NCBI GenBank assembly: GCA_001768675.1 | Contig: MELN01000051.1 | Span: forward strand, 8,729 to 24,164 | Reading direction: 5' to 3' | DNA: 15,436 nucleotides | Source: Actinobacteria bacterium RBG_16_64_13 | GTDB lineage: Bacteria; Actinomycetota; Thermoleophilia; RBG-16-64-13 | Notes under the pieces: model-generated | Told to the model about the DNA's origin: nothing | Seen by the model: only the letters and a program-made list of their open reading frames with translations | The model's database searches: none | Translations under genes and position numbers: made by a program | Shown: piece by piece, positions 6,289-14,201 of the stretch | Layout: every line of letters starts with the position of its first letter | How positions within the stretch are numbered: the first letter of the stretch is position 1

Positions 6289-9023
6289 TGGAACGGCTGG
6301 AGACCTCCATCCCTGTGCCAGGCAGGTTCTCCTGGCTGCACAGCCGGGCGTTCCTCTTCAAGGCCCTGCTGGTCGTCGTCCTTCTTATCTGGCCGCTGCT
6401 CTACCAGAGCGGTTACGCCATGCGGATCATGACCACCGGGGGGCTCTTTACCATCCTCACCGTCGCTGTCGTCATCATCCTGGGCCAGGCCGGCCAACTA
6501 TCCTTCGGCCACTCCGCCTTCTACGGCATCGGCGCGTACACCGCTGCTATCCTGAGCATGAAGGCCGACTTCCCCACGCTCGCCGCCCTCGTCATTGGGG
6601 CCCTGGTGGCCGGAGCGATCGCCCTCATCGTGGGGCGGCCGGTGCTCAAGCTCCGGTACTTCTACCTGGCTCTCGCCACCATAGGCCTCGGGCAGATCTT
6701 CCTGGTACTGGTGCAGCAACTCCGCACTATCACCGGCTCGACCACCGGACTCGCACCCGTCCCGACTCTCAACATCTTCGGGTTCGACTTCAACACCAAC
6801 CTGCGCCAGTACTACTTGATCTGGGTAGTGGCGGTGGTCATCATCCTGTTCATCGACCGCGCCCTCAAGTACCGCATGGGTCGGGCCCTACGGGCCATCG
6901 CCACCAGCGAGGTCGCCTCTAAGAGCCTCGGTGTACGTACACCCAACTGGAAACTCCTCGCCTTCGTCGCCAGCGCGGTCATCTGCGGACTAGCCGGTGG
7001 CCTCTATGCCTTCGTCAGCATGGCAGTCACTCCGAACTCCTTCACCTTCACCGCGGCCATCCTCCCGATCGTCATGATGCTATTGGGGGGCGGGTCGGTA
7101 TGGGGCGCGGTCATCGGGGCCGTTCTCATGACCTGGGTGATGAACGGGTTCGCCGGCATCCAGCAGTACAGCGGCGTCGTATACTCCGTCATAATGATCC
7201 TGCTCCTCATCTTTCTTCCCGCCGGTCTGGCGCTACGTCCCGACCAGCGAACACGGCTGAAGGCCTTCTTCAAGCGTGAGAGGGCGCAGGACTCGGCCCA
7301 GTGCCTGGCGGCGGCCGAAGATGACCAGCCCGCCGGGCAGTGCACCACTACGCTGGGGATGCCGTTGGCCGTATCGCCGGAGACCGGGATAGCTGCGGCT
7401 GCGCCGACGACCCTGAACGTCCCGGAGGGAGCCTTGGCCACGACCGTTGCCGCGGGACTCCCAGCTGCTCGGGCCGTGGGGGCGCCACTCCTTTCGGTCA
7501 AGGAGTTGTCCGTCCATTTCGGCGGACTCAAGGCGGTCGATAAGGTCTCGCTCGAGGTCCGCGAAGGTCAGATCGTTGCTCTCATCGGACCAAACGGGGC
7601 GGGCAAGACCACGCTCTTCAATGCCGTCAGCCGTCTACAGAAGCTCACGCAGGGGACCGTCGAGTTCGCCGGCCAGGACGTGACCAAAGTCTCCACCGCC
7701 AATACCGCTCGTCTGGGCATGGCCCGTACCTTCCAGAACATGCGCATCTATGTGAACATGACTGTTCTTGAGAACGTGTTGGTAGGTTGCCATCAACACG
7801 AGAGATCCGGTCTCTGGGCAGGTGGGCTCGGTCTTCCTCATCAGCGCCGGGAGGAAAAGGCCTCGCGGGAACGGGCGATACGGGCGCTGTCTGCGGTGGG
7901 GCTGGCCGACAGGGCCCATCTCCCCGCTGCCAGCCTCCCCTACGGGTCGCAGCGCTTGGTGGAGATCGCCCGGGCGCTTGCCTCCGAGCCCCGCCTGCTC
8001 TTGCTTGACGAGCCGGCGGCAGGCATGAACGCTTCCGAACGCGCCTACCTGGTCGAGCGGATCCGGAGCATCTGCGATTCCGGAGTCACCGTCTTTCTGG
8101 TGGAGCACGACATCCACCTGGTCATGGGCATCTCCGAGCACGTCTACGTGCTCGACTATGGCCGTGTGATCGCCGAGGGCCAGCCGGAAGTCGTTCAGAA
8201 AGACCCGGCGGTCATCGAGGCGTACCTGGGAGTGAAAGTGGAGGACCGCGCGGACCTCTGCCAGACCCGGGCACTGACCGACGGCAGTTGCCCCGAGCCT
8301 GAAGATCTCCTTGTGATCAGAGATCTCACCACCACCTACGGCTCCATCGAGGCCCTACGCGGGGTCTCGCTAGCCGTGCCGAAGGGTGAAGTGGTCGCCA
8401 TCCTGGGCGCGAACGGGGCCGGTAAGAGCACGCTGCTCCACACCATCTCTGGCCTGCTGCGGCCCAAGGCCGGCTCGGTGATGTACGAGGGTGCCGACAT
8501 CACCCACCTCGCGCCGGAGAAGATCGCGGCCCGCGGCCTGTGTCAGGTGCCCGAAGGGCGCCGGCTTTTCCGGGAGCTCTCGGTGCAGGACAACCTAGTT
8601 GTGGGTAGTTCCGGCCGGAAAGACTGGCGGGGGACGCTGGCGGACGACATAGCCTACGTCTACGAGCTCTTCCCCATCCTAGGGGAGAGAAGGAAGCAGC
8701 CCGCGGGCACGCTTTCCGGCGGCGAGCAACAGATGCTGGCCATCGGCCGGGCCCTCGTCGGGCGGCCGCAGCTCCTTCTCCTCGACGAGCCCTCCATGGG
8801 TCTTGCTCCACTCGTCGTGGAGCGCATCTTCGAGGCGCTCTCGAAGTTGAACAAGGAGGGTCTCACCATGCTGATGGTGGAGCAGAGCGCCGAAATGGCG
8901 CTCTCGCTGGCCCACCGAGGCATCGTTCTCCAGACCGGACAGGTGGCCGTCTTCGGTCTGGCGGACACTCTCAAGTCGGATGATCGCGTGCGGGCGAGCT
9001 ACCTCGGTATGGCCCTGGGCTGA
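6288..9023 (+). CDS. LivM-LivG-LivF fusion: ABC importer permease plus two ATPases in one chain
   Basis: A single uninterrupted frame of 911 residues. Residues 1 to about 325 are the LivM permease (GQAGQLSFGHSAFYGIGAYT, GRALRAIATSEVASKSLGVR, GGGSVWGAVIGA). An Ala/Pro-rich linker (about 325-400) with two cysteines follows. Residues 402-655 are the LivG ATPase: Walker A GPNGAGKTT at 434, signature LPYGSQ at 550 instead of LSGGQ, Walker B LLLLDEP with D574/E575. A short linker leads to LivF, residues 674-911: Walker A GANGAGKST at 707, signature LSGGEQQ at 809, Walker B D833/E834. Usually these are three genes. Both nucleotide-binding sites look intact, so the fusion should be active, pairing with LivH and taking substrate from the downstream binding protein. 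The frame shows no internal stop or obvious disruption. Confidence 0.93.
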   Translation: MERLETSIPVPGRFSWLHSRAFLFKALLVVVLLIWPLLYQSGYAMRIMTTGGLFTILTVAVVIILGQAGQLSFGHSAFYGIGAYTAAILSMKADFPTLAALVIGALVAGAIALIVGRPVLKLRYFYLALATIGLGQIFLVLVQQLRTITGSTTGLAPVPTLNIFGFDFNTNLRQYYLIWVVAVVIILFIDRALKYRMGRALRAIATSEVASKSLGVRTPNWKLLAFVASAVICGLAGGLYAFVSMAVTPNSFTFTAAILPIVMMLLGGGSVWGAVIGAVLMTWVMNGFAGIQQYSGVVYSVIMILLLIFLPAGLALRPDQRTRLKAFFKRERAQDSAQCLAAAEDDQPAGQCTTTLGMPLAVSPETGIAAAAPTTLNVPEGALATTVAAGLPAARAVGAPLLSVKELSVHFGGLKAVDKVSLEVREGQIVALIGPNGAGKTTLFNAVSRLQKLTQGTVEFAGQDVTKVSTANTARLGMARTFQNMRIYVNMTVLENVLVGCHQHERSGLWAGGLGLPHQRREEKASRERAIRALSAVGLADRAHLPAASLPYGSQRLVEIARALASEPRLLLLDEPAAGMNASERAYLVERIRSICDSGVTVFLVEHDIHLVMGISEHVYVLDYGRVIAEGQPEVVQKDPAVIEAYLGVKVEDRADLCQTRALTDGSCPEPEDLLVIRDLTTTYGSIEALRGVSLAVPKGEVVAILGANGAGKSTLLHTISGLLRPKAGSVMYEGADITHLAPEKIAARGLCQVPEGRRLFRELSVQDNLVVGSSGRKDWRGTLADDIAYVYELFPILGERRKQPAGTLSGGEQQMLAIGRALVGRPQLLLLDEPSMGLAPLVVERIFEALSKLNKEGLTMLMVEQSAEMALSLAHRGIVLQTGQVAVFGLADTLKSDDRVRASYLGMALG

Positions 9024-9103
9024 CCAGTCAAGGCTGCCGCACGCTGTCAGGTTGGAGGACGGGGCAAACGATTCTGGAAACACAGTAGTAACGGGAGGAA
9101 AGC

Positions 9104-10402
9104 ATGAAGAAACGCTACATGATCGTCGGTCTGCTTGTTCTGCTGCTCGTGGTCGCCGCGACGGCGATCGCCTGCGGTGGAGAAGAGACCACAACCACGG
9201 CTGCTCCGACGACCGCGACCACCGCGGCTCCGGGCCCGGACACGACTGCTGCCCCGAGCACCGACACCACGGCGGCTGGCCCTGCCACCGGCGAACCCAT
9301 CAAGGTCGGGTTCTCGAACAGCATCACCGGGTTCAGCGCGGCTCCGGCCGACTCGACCGGTAAGGGTGTCGACCTGATGGTCGAATACATCAACGCCAAT
9401 GGCGGCATCAATGGCCGTCCGCTGCAGGTCATCACGCTCGACGACAAATCGGACGTACCCACCGCCATCGCCAACATCAACAAGCTTATCCAGGAAGACA
9501 AGGTCGCAGCCACTATCGGTCCGTTCGCCCAGTTCATGCAGGAGCCGGCCCGTGGCATCGCCGAGCAGACCCAGACCCCCATGGTGGGCATGGGCCCAGC
9601 CACTCTTGAGCAACTGGCTGCCACGCCGCAGTTCCAGATGAGCGTCATGCTCTCGGCGGCTCCGGACACTCAGTCCGACGCCCTGACCAAGGTCATCAAA
9701 GCGAACGGTTGGAAGAACATAATCGGCATCGCCGACGTGCTCACCATCCACCAGGAGACGCTCGACCTACTCGTAAAGGCCGGCCCGACTGAAGGCTTCA
9801 CCTTCACCAAGCTGCCCGACACCTTCGGTTTCGATCAGACCGACTTCCAGCCGATTCTGAACAAGATCATGGAGCAGTACAACAAGCTTAAGCCGGACGC
9901 TGTGGTCCTTTATGTCAACCCGATCGCTCTTCCCCCGCTCTACAAAGGTTTGCGGTCTCTTGGGGTGACGGTGCCCATACAGGGCAGCCCCGCCGCTGCC
10001 CACCCCGCCATCTTCGCCATGGGTCCGGAAGCGGTGGAAGGCTTCCTCGTGCTTGACTCCGGTGGTCTGGTCAACCCGGCGGGTCTGCCCGATGACTGGC
10101 CGCTGAAGGAAGCGCAACTCGGCTTCTATGAGGCTTACCAGGGGAAATACGGCCAGCCGCCGGACTTCTTCTCGGCCGCTGGCGCCGATCTTGTTGCCGT
10201 CCTGGCCGAGGCCATGAAGCAGGCTGGTGGCCCGGATGACAAAGCCAAGGTGGCCCAGGCCCTGATCAAACTGAAGGACCTCGTCGCCCTGCAGGGCATT
10301 GTCAACTTCACCCCCGAGGCGACCTCTCAGGGTGTCCACGGCGACATGGTGGAGTGGCAGGTCAAGGGTGCCCAGTGGGTGCTGGTGAATGTAGTCAACT
10401 AG
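9104..10402 (+). CDS. HAAT-type substrate-binding lipoprotein (Peripla_BP_6)
   Basis: A 432-aa protein starting at ATG 9104, with GGGAGG (9093-9098) as ribosome site. Residues 1-23 form a lipoprotein signal (MKKR, then a hydrophobic stretch) ending in the lipobox AIAC with C24 as the lipidated residue. Residues 27-60 are a Thr/Ala/Pro tether typical of actinobacterial surface lipoproteins. The binding domain begins at IKVGFSNSITG and has the family marks VEYINANGGINGRPLQVITL, DKVAATIGPF and AEQTQTPMVG. It lies 80 bp after the fused transporter gene and is evidently co-transcribed with it. It captures the substrate outside the membrane and passes it to LivH/LivM. The ligand cannot be read from the sequence; the downstream catabolic genes suggest an organic acid or aromatic compound rather than an amino acid. 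Confidence 0.92.
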   Translation: MKKRYMIVGLLVLLLVVAATAIACGGEETTTTAAPTTATTAAPGPDTTAAPSTDTTAAGPATGEPIKVGFSNSITGFSAAPADSTGKGVDLMVEYINANGGINGRPLQVITLDDKSDVPTAIANINKLIQEDKVAATIGPFAQFMQEPARGIAEQTQTPMVGMGPATLEQLAATPQFQMSVMLSAAPDTQSDALTKVIKANGWKNIIGIADVLTIHQETLDLLVKAGPTEGFTFTKLPDTFGFDQTDFQPILNKIMEQYNKLKPDAVVLYVNPIALPPLYKGLRSLGVTVPIQGSPAAAHPAIFAMGPEAVEGFLVLDSGGLVNPAGLPDDWPLKEAQLGFYEAYQGKYGQPPDFFSAAGADLVAVLAEAMKQAGGPDDKAKVAQALIKLKDLVALQGIVNFTPEATSQGVHGDMVEWQVKGAQWVLVNVVN

Positions 10403-10412
10403 GCTGATTCCC

Positions 10413-10447
10413 CGGGATCGTCTCTCACCCCCCGGGGGTCGATCCCG
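10413..10447 (+). promoter_or_regulatory. First hairpin after the binding-protein gene
   Basis: CGGGATCG (10413-10420) pairs with CGATCCCG (10440-10447), with a C-run/G-run inside the loop. It begins 10 bp after the stop codon. No T-run follows, so an mRNA 3'-end stabiliser or attenuator fits better than a classical terminator. Confidence 0.45.
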
Positions 10448-10457
10448 ACGACTAAGT

Positions 10458-10496
10458 GGTGCCGGGGCCGGCGGCTTCGCCGCCGGCCCCGGCACC
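10458..10496 (+). terminator. Very stable GC hairpin between transport and catabolic genes
   Basis: A perfect 18-bp stem (10458-10475 with 10479-10496, starting GGTGCCGGGG) closes around TTC. The lack of a T-run makes full factor-independent termination uncertain. Such hairpins often follow abundant binding-protein genes, where they trim or protect the transcript and reduce expression of what follows. Downstream, 10497-10700 holds no gene or promoter that I can support. Confidence 0.55.
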
Positions 10497-10705
10497 CACC
10501 GGCATAAAGACCGACGTCCGCGAGAGAGCGCTCGCCGGTTCGACCGGAAGGGAGGCCGTGGAGGAGTACGGCCCCTATAGCGCTGGGAAGAGATGGGTCC
10601 AACCAACTCCGCGAGATGATGTCCGTCGCCACCACGGGTAAGAGCGAAGGGAATGACCAGCAGTGGCGCGGATACGTTACGACCAGGAGGCAGGGAGAGA
10701 CTTCT

Positions 10706-11317
10706 GTGGAAATGCGAGTGACTCAAAATCAGGCCGGGACCCATATCGACTGGGACCACGACGGTGTCACCCCCAGGATGATCGACTGGTTCTGGAGCAA
10801 CATGGAAAAGGCGAATCTTCTCTGGCATCCGGAACAGCATGAACCCCTCGAATGGTACGTGCGACCCGAGCACGGACGTATTTTGGGGTCCGTCCATATC
10901 GCTCCCCAGACCTGGGACGATGGAACCCGCCAGAACCTTTACATCAAGACGCAGGATCCGCGCGAGCTTCCGCGGGATATCACTGATTTGATCGTCTCCA
11001 GCCACTGCTATATCGCCGGCGGTTACACCGAGGATACTATCGATCACGGCGAGCCGATGGGCTATCGGATCCATCAATGGCAGGGCACGGACGCTGGAGT
11101 CGTCGGAAGGTCATCGGCACTTCCCGGTCTGAAGAAGGACACTCCCGAAGAGGGCCTTATTTGGGTCGAGCACTGCAAACAAGAAATCGGGAACTGGGGC
11201 GTGTTCCTGCCGCAGTTGTATGGGCTGTACCGGGTCGTCACCAACACCAGTCATAACCCGTTCTCCGACCTGACCGTGGAGCGGACCGAGGCCGGCCTCC
11301 GCTACAGGCACACCTAG
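10706..11317 (+). CDS. DAPG/phloretin hydrolase-like protein
   Basis: A 203-aa soluble protein. The segment GVTPRMIDWFWSNM followed by LLWHPEQHEPLEW and ILGSVHIAPQTWD resembles the DAPG hydrolase (PhlG) / phloretin hydrolase family. These are zinc-dependent enzymes that cleave C-C bonds next to acyl groups on phloroglucinol-type rings. Histidines in LWHPEQHEPLEW, SVHIAP and SSHCYIAGG and a late EHC are candidate metal ligands, but I cannot place the exact set. It is shorter than the roughly 270-300 residues of characterised members. GTG 10706 is preferred (GGGAGA 7 nt upstream); ATG 10712 is possible and a longer start at 10616 lacks support. It heads the catabolic cluster, 31 bp before the flavoprotein gene, suggesting action on an acylated or carbonyl-bearing aromatic. 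Family by motif; activity inferred. Confidence 0.65.
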   Translation: MEMRVTQNQAGTHIDWDHDGVTPRMIDWFWSNMEKANLLWHPEQHEPLEWYVRPEHGRILGSVHIAPQTWDDGTRQNLYIKTQDPRELPRDITDLIVSSHCYIAGGYTEDTIDHGEPMGYRIHQWQGTDAGVVGRSSALPGLKKDTPEEGLIWVEHCKQEIGNWGVFLPQLYGLYRVVTNTSHNPFSDLTVERTEAGLRYRHT

Positions 11318-11348
11318 CACCGGCTCCCGACAAGAAAGGCGCAAAGCG

Positions 11349-12260
11349 GTGACCAAGAAGATCATCGGCCTCTCGTGCGGCCGCAAGAACAGCAACAGCG
11401 AACTCCTCCTCAAGGCCGCCTTGATGGCCGCGGAGGAGGAAGGCTGCGAGACCGAGATAATCCGGGCGATGGACCACAAAGTGACGCCCTGCAACTCGTG
11501 CTGGACCTGTATGAAGACCGGCAAGTGCGTCAAGGACGACGTCGACTGGATCCTCGAGCAGACGCTGCTGAGCGACTCGGCTGTCATCGTGTCGGCGCCG
11601 GTCTATCACCTGCGGTCGTGCAGCTATCTCATGATTATCGCCGAGAAGACCAACCACCTCTTCTCGAAGAAAGAGGGCATCTTCGAGCGCAAGCGTGTGG
11701 GCGCGGCCATCTCCGTCGGCGGCTCCGGCTACGACGGCTGGACCAGCCTGGGGCTCACCTCCATCAACCTGTTTCTGCAGCACTTCACCACCCTCGTGGA
11801 CCAGGTACAGGTGGATCACTGCGCCAACATCGGCGCGGCCCTCACCCCAGACAACGCGTGGGCCGTCGAGCGTGCTCGGCAACTGGGCAAGAATGTGGCC
11901 CGCACCATAGACCTGCCGTTCGAGAAGTGGAAGTTCCTGGGCCAGGACCCGGCTGTGGCCTGCCCGGTATGCCACTGCAACATCCTCTACATCGAGAAGG
12001 ACTTCCCCGAGATCATGTGCCCCACCTGTGAGGTGCATGGGCTCATATCGGTCAAGGACGGCAACTACTCCGTCGCCTGGAACGCCGATGACGTCCGCGA
12101 ACCGCGGTTCTCCGGGCCCAAGGAGGCTCATCACCTTCACTGGATCATGGAGCACGAGTGGGTGGAAGAGCCCAGGCAACTTGCGCTGCCCGAAGTGCAG
12201 GAGAAGATCAAGACCTACAACGGCTGGGGCAATTTCATCGCGCCGCCCAAGAAGAGGTAG
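11349..12260 (+). CDS. Iron-sulfur flavoprotein (NADPH-dependent FMN reductase fold) with C-terminal zinc ribbon
   Basis: A 303-aa protein. The N-terminal flavodoxin-like domain starts KKIIGLSCGRKNSNSELLL, the phosphate-binding loop for FMN, and continues with SDSAVIVSAPVYHLRSCSYL. C48, C51, C54 and C60 (CNSCWTCMKTGKC) form the compact Cys cluster that in archaeal and bacterial Isf proteins binds a [4Fe-4S] centre beside the flavin. The C-terminal third is unusual: C205-P-V-C208 and C224-P-T-C227 form a rubredoxin/zinc-ribbon-like knuckle pair absent from minimal Isf proteins. The start is GTG 11349 with AAAGG upstream. It probably moves electrons to a partner in the cluster, for example to reactivate oxidised corrinoid or to reduce an aromatic intermediate. 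The electron-carrier role is well founded; the partner is inference. Confidence 0.85.
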   Translation: MTKKIIGLSCGRKNSNSELLLKAALMAAEEEGCETEIIRAMDHKVTPCNSCWTCMKTGKCVKDDVDWILEQTLLSDSAVIVSAPVYHLRSCSYLMIIAEKTNHLFSKKEGIFERKRVGAAISVGGSGYDGWTSLGLTSINLFLQHFTTLVDQVQVDHCANIGAALTPDNAWAVERARQLGKNVARTIDLPFEKWKFLGQDPAVACPVCHCNILYIEKDFPEIMCPTCEVHGLISVKDGNYSVAWNADDVREPRFSGPKEAHHLHWIMEHEWVEEPRQLALPEVQEKIKTYNGWGNFIAPPKKR

Positions 12261-12290
12261 CGAGCGCTGAGCCGCATGCTAGGAGGGCCA

Positions 12291-13532
12291 GTGTCTGAAG
12301 AATCCCTGAAGCTCCTCGCCGAGCGCGAAAAGCGCATCAACGACGCCATCGCCCTGCGCAAACCCGACCGCGTACCAGTCTGGCACGGCGTGCCCGGCCC
12401 CTACCCGTCGGAGCGACTGGGCATCACCCGTGAAGAGCAGATGATGGACGTGGAGCGCTCGCTGGAGGCCAACTTCCAGACGGCCCTCTACTACCAGTCG
12501 GACATGGTGGAATTGATGCCCCCGATCGGCGCGACGCTCGATCCGCTCGGGTACCGGAACCTCAAGTGGGCTGGGCATGGACTGCCGGCGAACTCCGGCT
12601 GGCAGTTCGTGGACGAAGAGGTGATGAAACCCGAGGAGTACGACGAGCTCATCTACGACCCGTCGGACTTCATGGTGCGCAAGTACTGGTCGCGTGCTTA
12701 CGGCAAGCTGGCCGGTCTCGCCGGGCTGATGCCGCTGCGTGAGGGGCAGGGCTACTTCGCCGCGCCGTTCGCTTTTGCCGCCTTAGGGACGCCGGCCGGC
12801 CAGGAGGCGCTCGACGCACTCCGCGTGGCCGGCGCCGTGGGCCTCAAGACCGTGACGGCGCTGGCCGGTCACGGCCGCCGTCTGGCGGAGGCCGGCTTCC
12901 CCTCAAGTTGGGCCGCCATGGCGCAACCTCCGTTCGACTTCGTCGGCGACTTCCTGCGCGGCCGCAAGGGCGTGATGCTGGACATGTACCGCTGCCCCGA
13001 AAAGCTGGAAGTGGCAGCCGAGAAGATGCTGCCCATGGCCATCGAGATGGCGGTGCGTGGCTCCAAGATGTCGCACAACCCGCGCGTGTTCGTCGCCATC
13101 CACGGCGGGGTGGAGGGGTTCATGTCCCTCGATCAGTACAAGCGCTTCTACTGGCCGACGCTACAGCGACTCCTCGTGGCTCTGGCCGAGGAGGGGCTCA
13201 GCCCCTTCGTGCTGGTGGAGGGTCGCTCGAACTCCCGTCTGGAGACTATGGCCGACATCCCGGCGGGCAAGGTCTGCTACTGGTTCGACCACGTGGACAT
13301 GCGGCGGGCCAAGGAAGTCCTGGGCGGCAAGGCCTGCATCGCCGGCAATGTTCCGGTCTCTCTGCTGACCGTCGGCACACCGGACGACGTCCGCGCCTAC
13401 TGCAAAGACCTCATCGATAACGTGGCCGTCGACGGCGGCTTCATCATGGGCCCGTCCGGCCAGACCGAGGACGTGAAGATCGAGAATGTGAAGGCCATGG
13501 TGGACTTCACCAAGGAATACGGAGCGTACTAG
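12291..13532 (+). CDS. UroD-family (corrinoid-dependent) methyltransferase 1
   Basis: A 413-aa protein of the uroporphyrinogen decarboxylase superfamily, which includes MtaA-type methylcobamide methyltransferases and bacterial methyl-donor:corrinoid methyltransferases. Family marks are the N-terminal RINDAIALRKPDRVPVW, the late RAKEVLGGKACIAGNVP, LTVGTPDDVRAYCKDLID and the ending EDVKIENVKAMVDF. At the place where zinc-dependent members have His-X-Cys, this protein has V309-E310-G311, and the late Cys region reads MGPSGQ, so the usual zinc ligands are missing. GTG 12291 is the start because AGGAGGG lies 4-5 nt before it; an ATG at 12276 precedes that site. It lies 36 bp before the corrinoid protein gene, its likely partner. 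I infer transfer of a methyl group from substrate to corrinoid; a true decarboxylase is unlikely in this context. Confidence 0.85.
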   Translation: MSEESLKLLAEREKRINDAIALRKPDRVPVWHGVPGPYPSERLGITREEQMMDVERSLEANFQTALYYQSDMVELMPPIGATLDPLGYRNLKWAGHGLPANSGWQFVDEEVMKPEEYDELIYDPSDFMVRKYWSRAYGKLAGLAGLMPLREGQGYFAAPFAFAALGTPAGQEALDALRVAGAVGLKTVTALAGHGRRLAEAGFPSSWAAMAQPPFDFVGDFLRGRKGVMLDMYRCPEKLEVAAEKMLPMAIEMAVRGSKMSHNPRVFVAIHGGVEGFMSLDQYKRFYWPTLQRLLVALAEEGLSPFVLVEGRSNSRLETMADIPAGKVCYWFDHVDMRRAKEVLGGKACIAGNVPVSLLTVGTPDDVRAYCKDLIDNVAVDGGFIMGPSGQTEDVKIENVKAMVDFTKEYGAY

Positions 13533-13568
13533 GCCCCCCGGGGCTCGCGACGAAGAAGGAGGCTCTTG

Positions 13569-14201
13569 ATGACCACATCCCCCCTCGCCCAGGCCGTGGG
13601 CGATCTAGAAGAAGAGACGGCGGTGACCCTCGTGCAGGACAAATTGGCCAAAGGAGAAGCGGCTCTCTCCATCCTGGAAGAACTGCAGGCCGGCATGAAC
13701 ATCGTGGGCGAGCGCTTCGAAGAAGGCGAGTACTTCCTCTCCGAGCTCATATACGCCGCCGACATCTTCAAGAAGGCCGGCGCCCCCTTGCAGGAGGAGT
13801 TGAAGAGCGCCACCCAAAGTAGCTACGGCACTCTGGTGCTGGGAACGGTGAAGAACGACATCCACGACTTCGGCAAAGACATCGTGGCCACGGTCATGGG
13901 CTCCAACGGCATCAAGGTCATCGACCTGGGCGTGAACGTGGAGCATCAGGCCTTCGTGGACGCGGTCAAAGAATCGGGCGCCACCCTGGTGGGCATGTCC
14001 TGTCTTCTCACCACCGTCTTCGACGACATGAAAGACGCCGTCCAGACTCTGAAAGACGCCGGTCTTCGTGACCAAGTGACCGTCCTTATCGGCGGCGGCC
14101 CGGTGGACCAGGCTACCGCCGACTACGTGGGAGCCGACTACTACTGCAAGACCGCTCAAGACGGCGTCATCGCTGCCAAAAAAGTGCTGGGGGTGAACTG
14201 A
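13569..14201 (+). CDS. Corrinoid (B12-binding) methyl-carrier protein
   Basis: A 210-aa protein with the two-domain layout of MtaC/MtvC/MtbC-type methyltransferase corrinoid proteins. The helical cap (about 10-85) includes LEELQAGMNIVGERFEEGEY and FLSELIYAADIFK. The B12-binding Rossmann domain (about 90-210) carries D97-I-H99-D-F-G-K, whose His is the lower axial cobalt ligand, then VATVMGSNGIKVIDLGVNV, VGMSCLLTT and VLIGGGPV. All expected elements are present. ATG 13569 is chosen with AAGGAGG (13556-13562) 6 nt upstream. Its stop overlaps the next ATG by one base, implying translational coupling. It should accept a methyl group from one UroD-type methyltransferase and hand it to another enzyme. 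Lying between two such genes, it is the hub of the system. Confidence 0.95.
   Translation: MTTSPLAQAVGDLEEETAVTLVQDKLAKGEAALSILEELQAGMNIVGERFEEGEYFLSELIYAADIFKKAGAPLQEELKSATQSSYGTLVLGTVKNDIHDFGKDIVATVMGSNGIKVIDLGVNVEHQAFVDAVKESGATLVGMSCLLTTVFDDMKDAVQTLKDAGLRDQVTVLIGGGPVDQATADYVGADYYCKTAQDGVIAAKKVLGVN

Noticed and set aside
10640..10700. CAGTGGC motif recalling, in reverse complement, the GCCACTG of cobalamin riboswitches
   Set aside because: It is on the wrong strand for the downstream genes and no other B12-box element or fold is visible.
9767..11077. 436-codon minus-strand frame
   Set aside because: It is antisense to the binding-protein gene, the strong hairpins and the hydrolase gene, whose motifs are unmistakable or better supported. 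Typical of open antisense frames in high-GC DNA.
11238..12179. 313-codon minus-strand frame
   Set aside because: Antisense shadow of the Fe-S flavoprotein, which has diagnostic Cys motifs on the plus strand.
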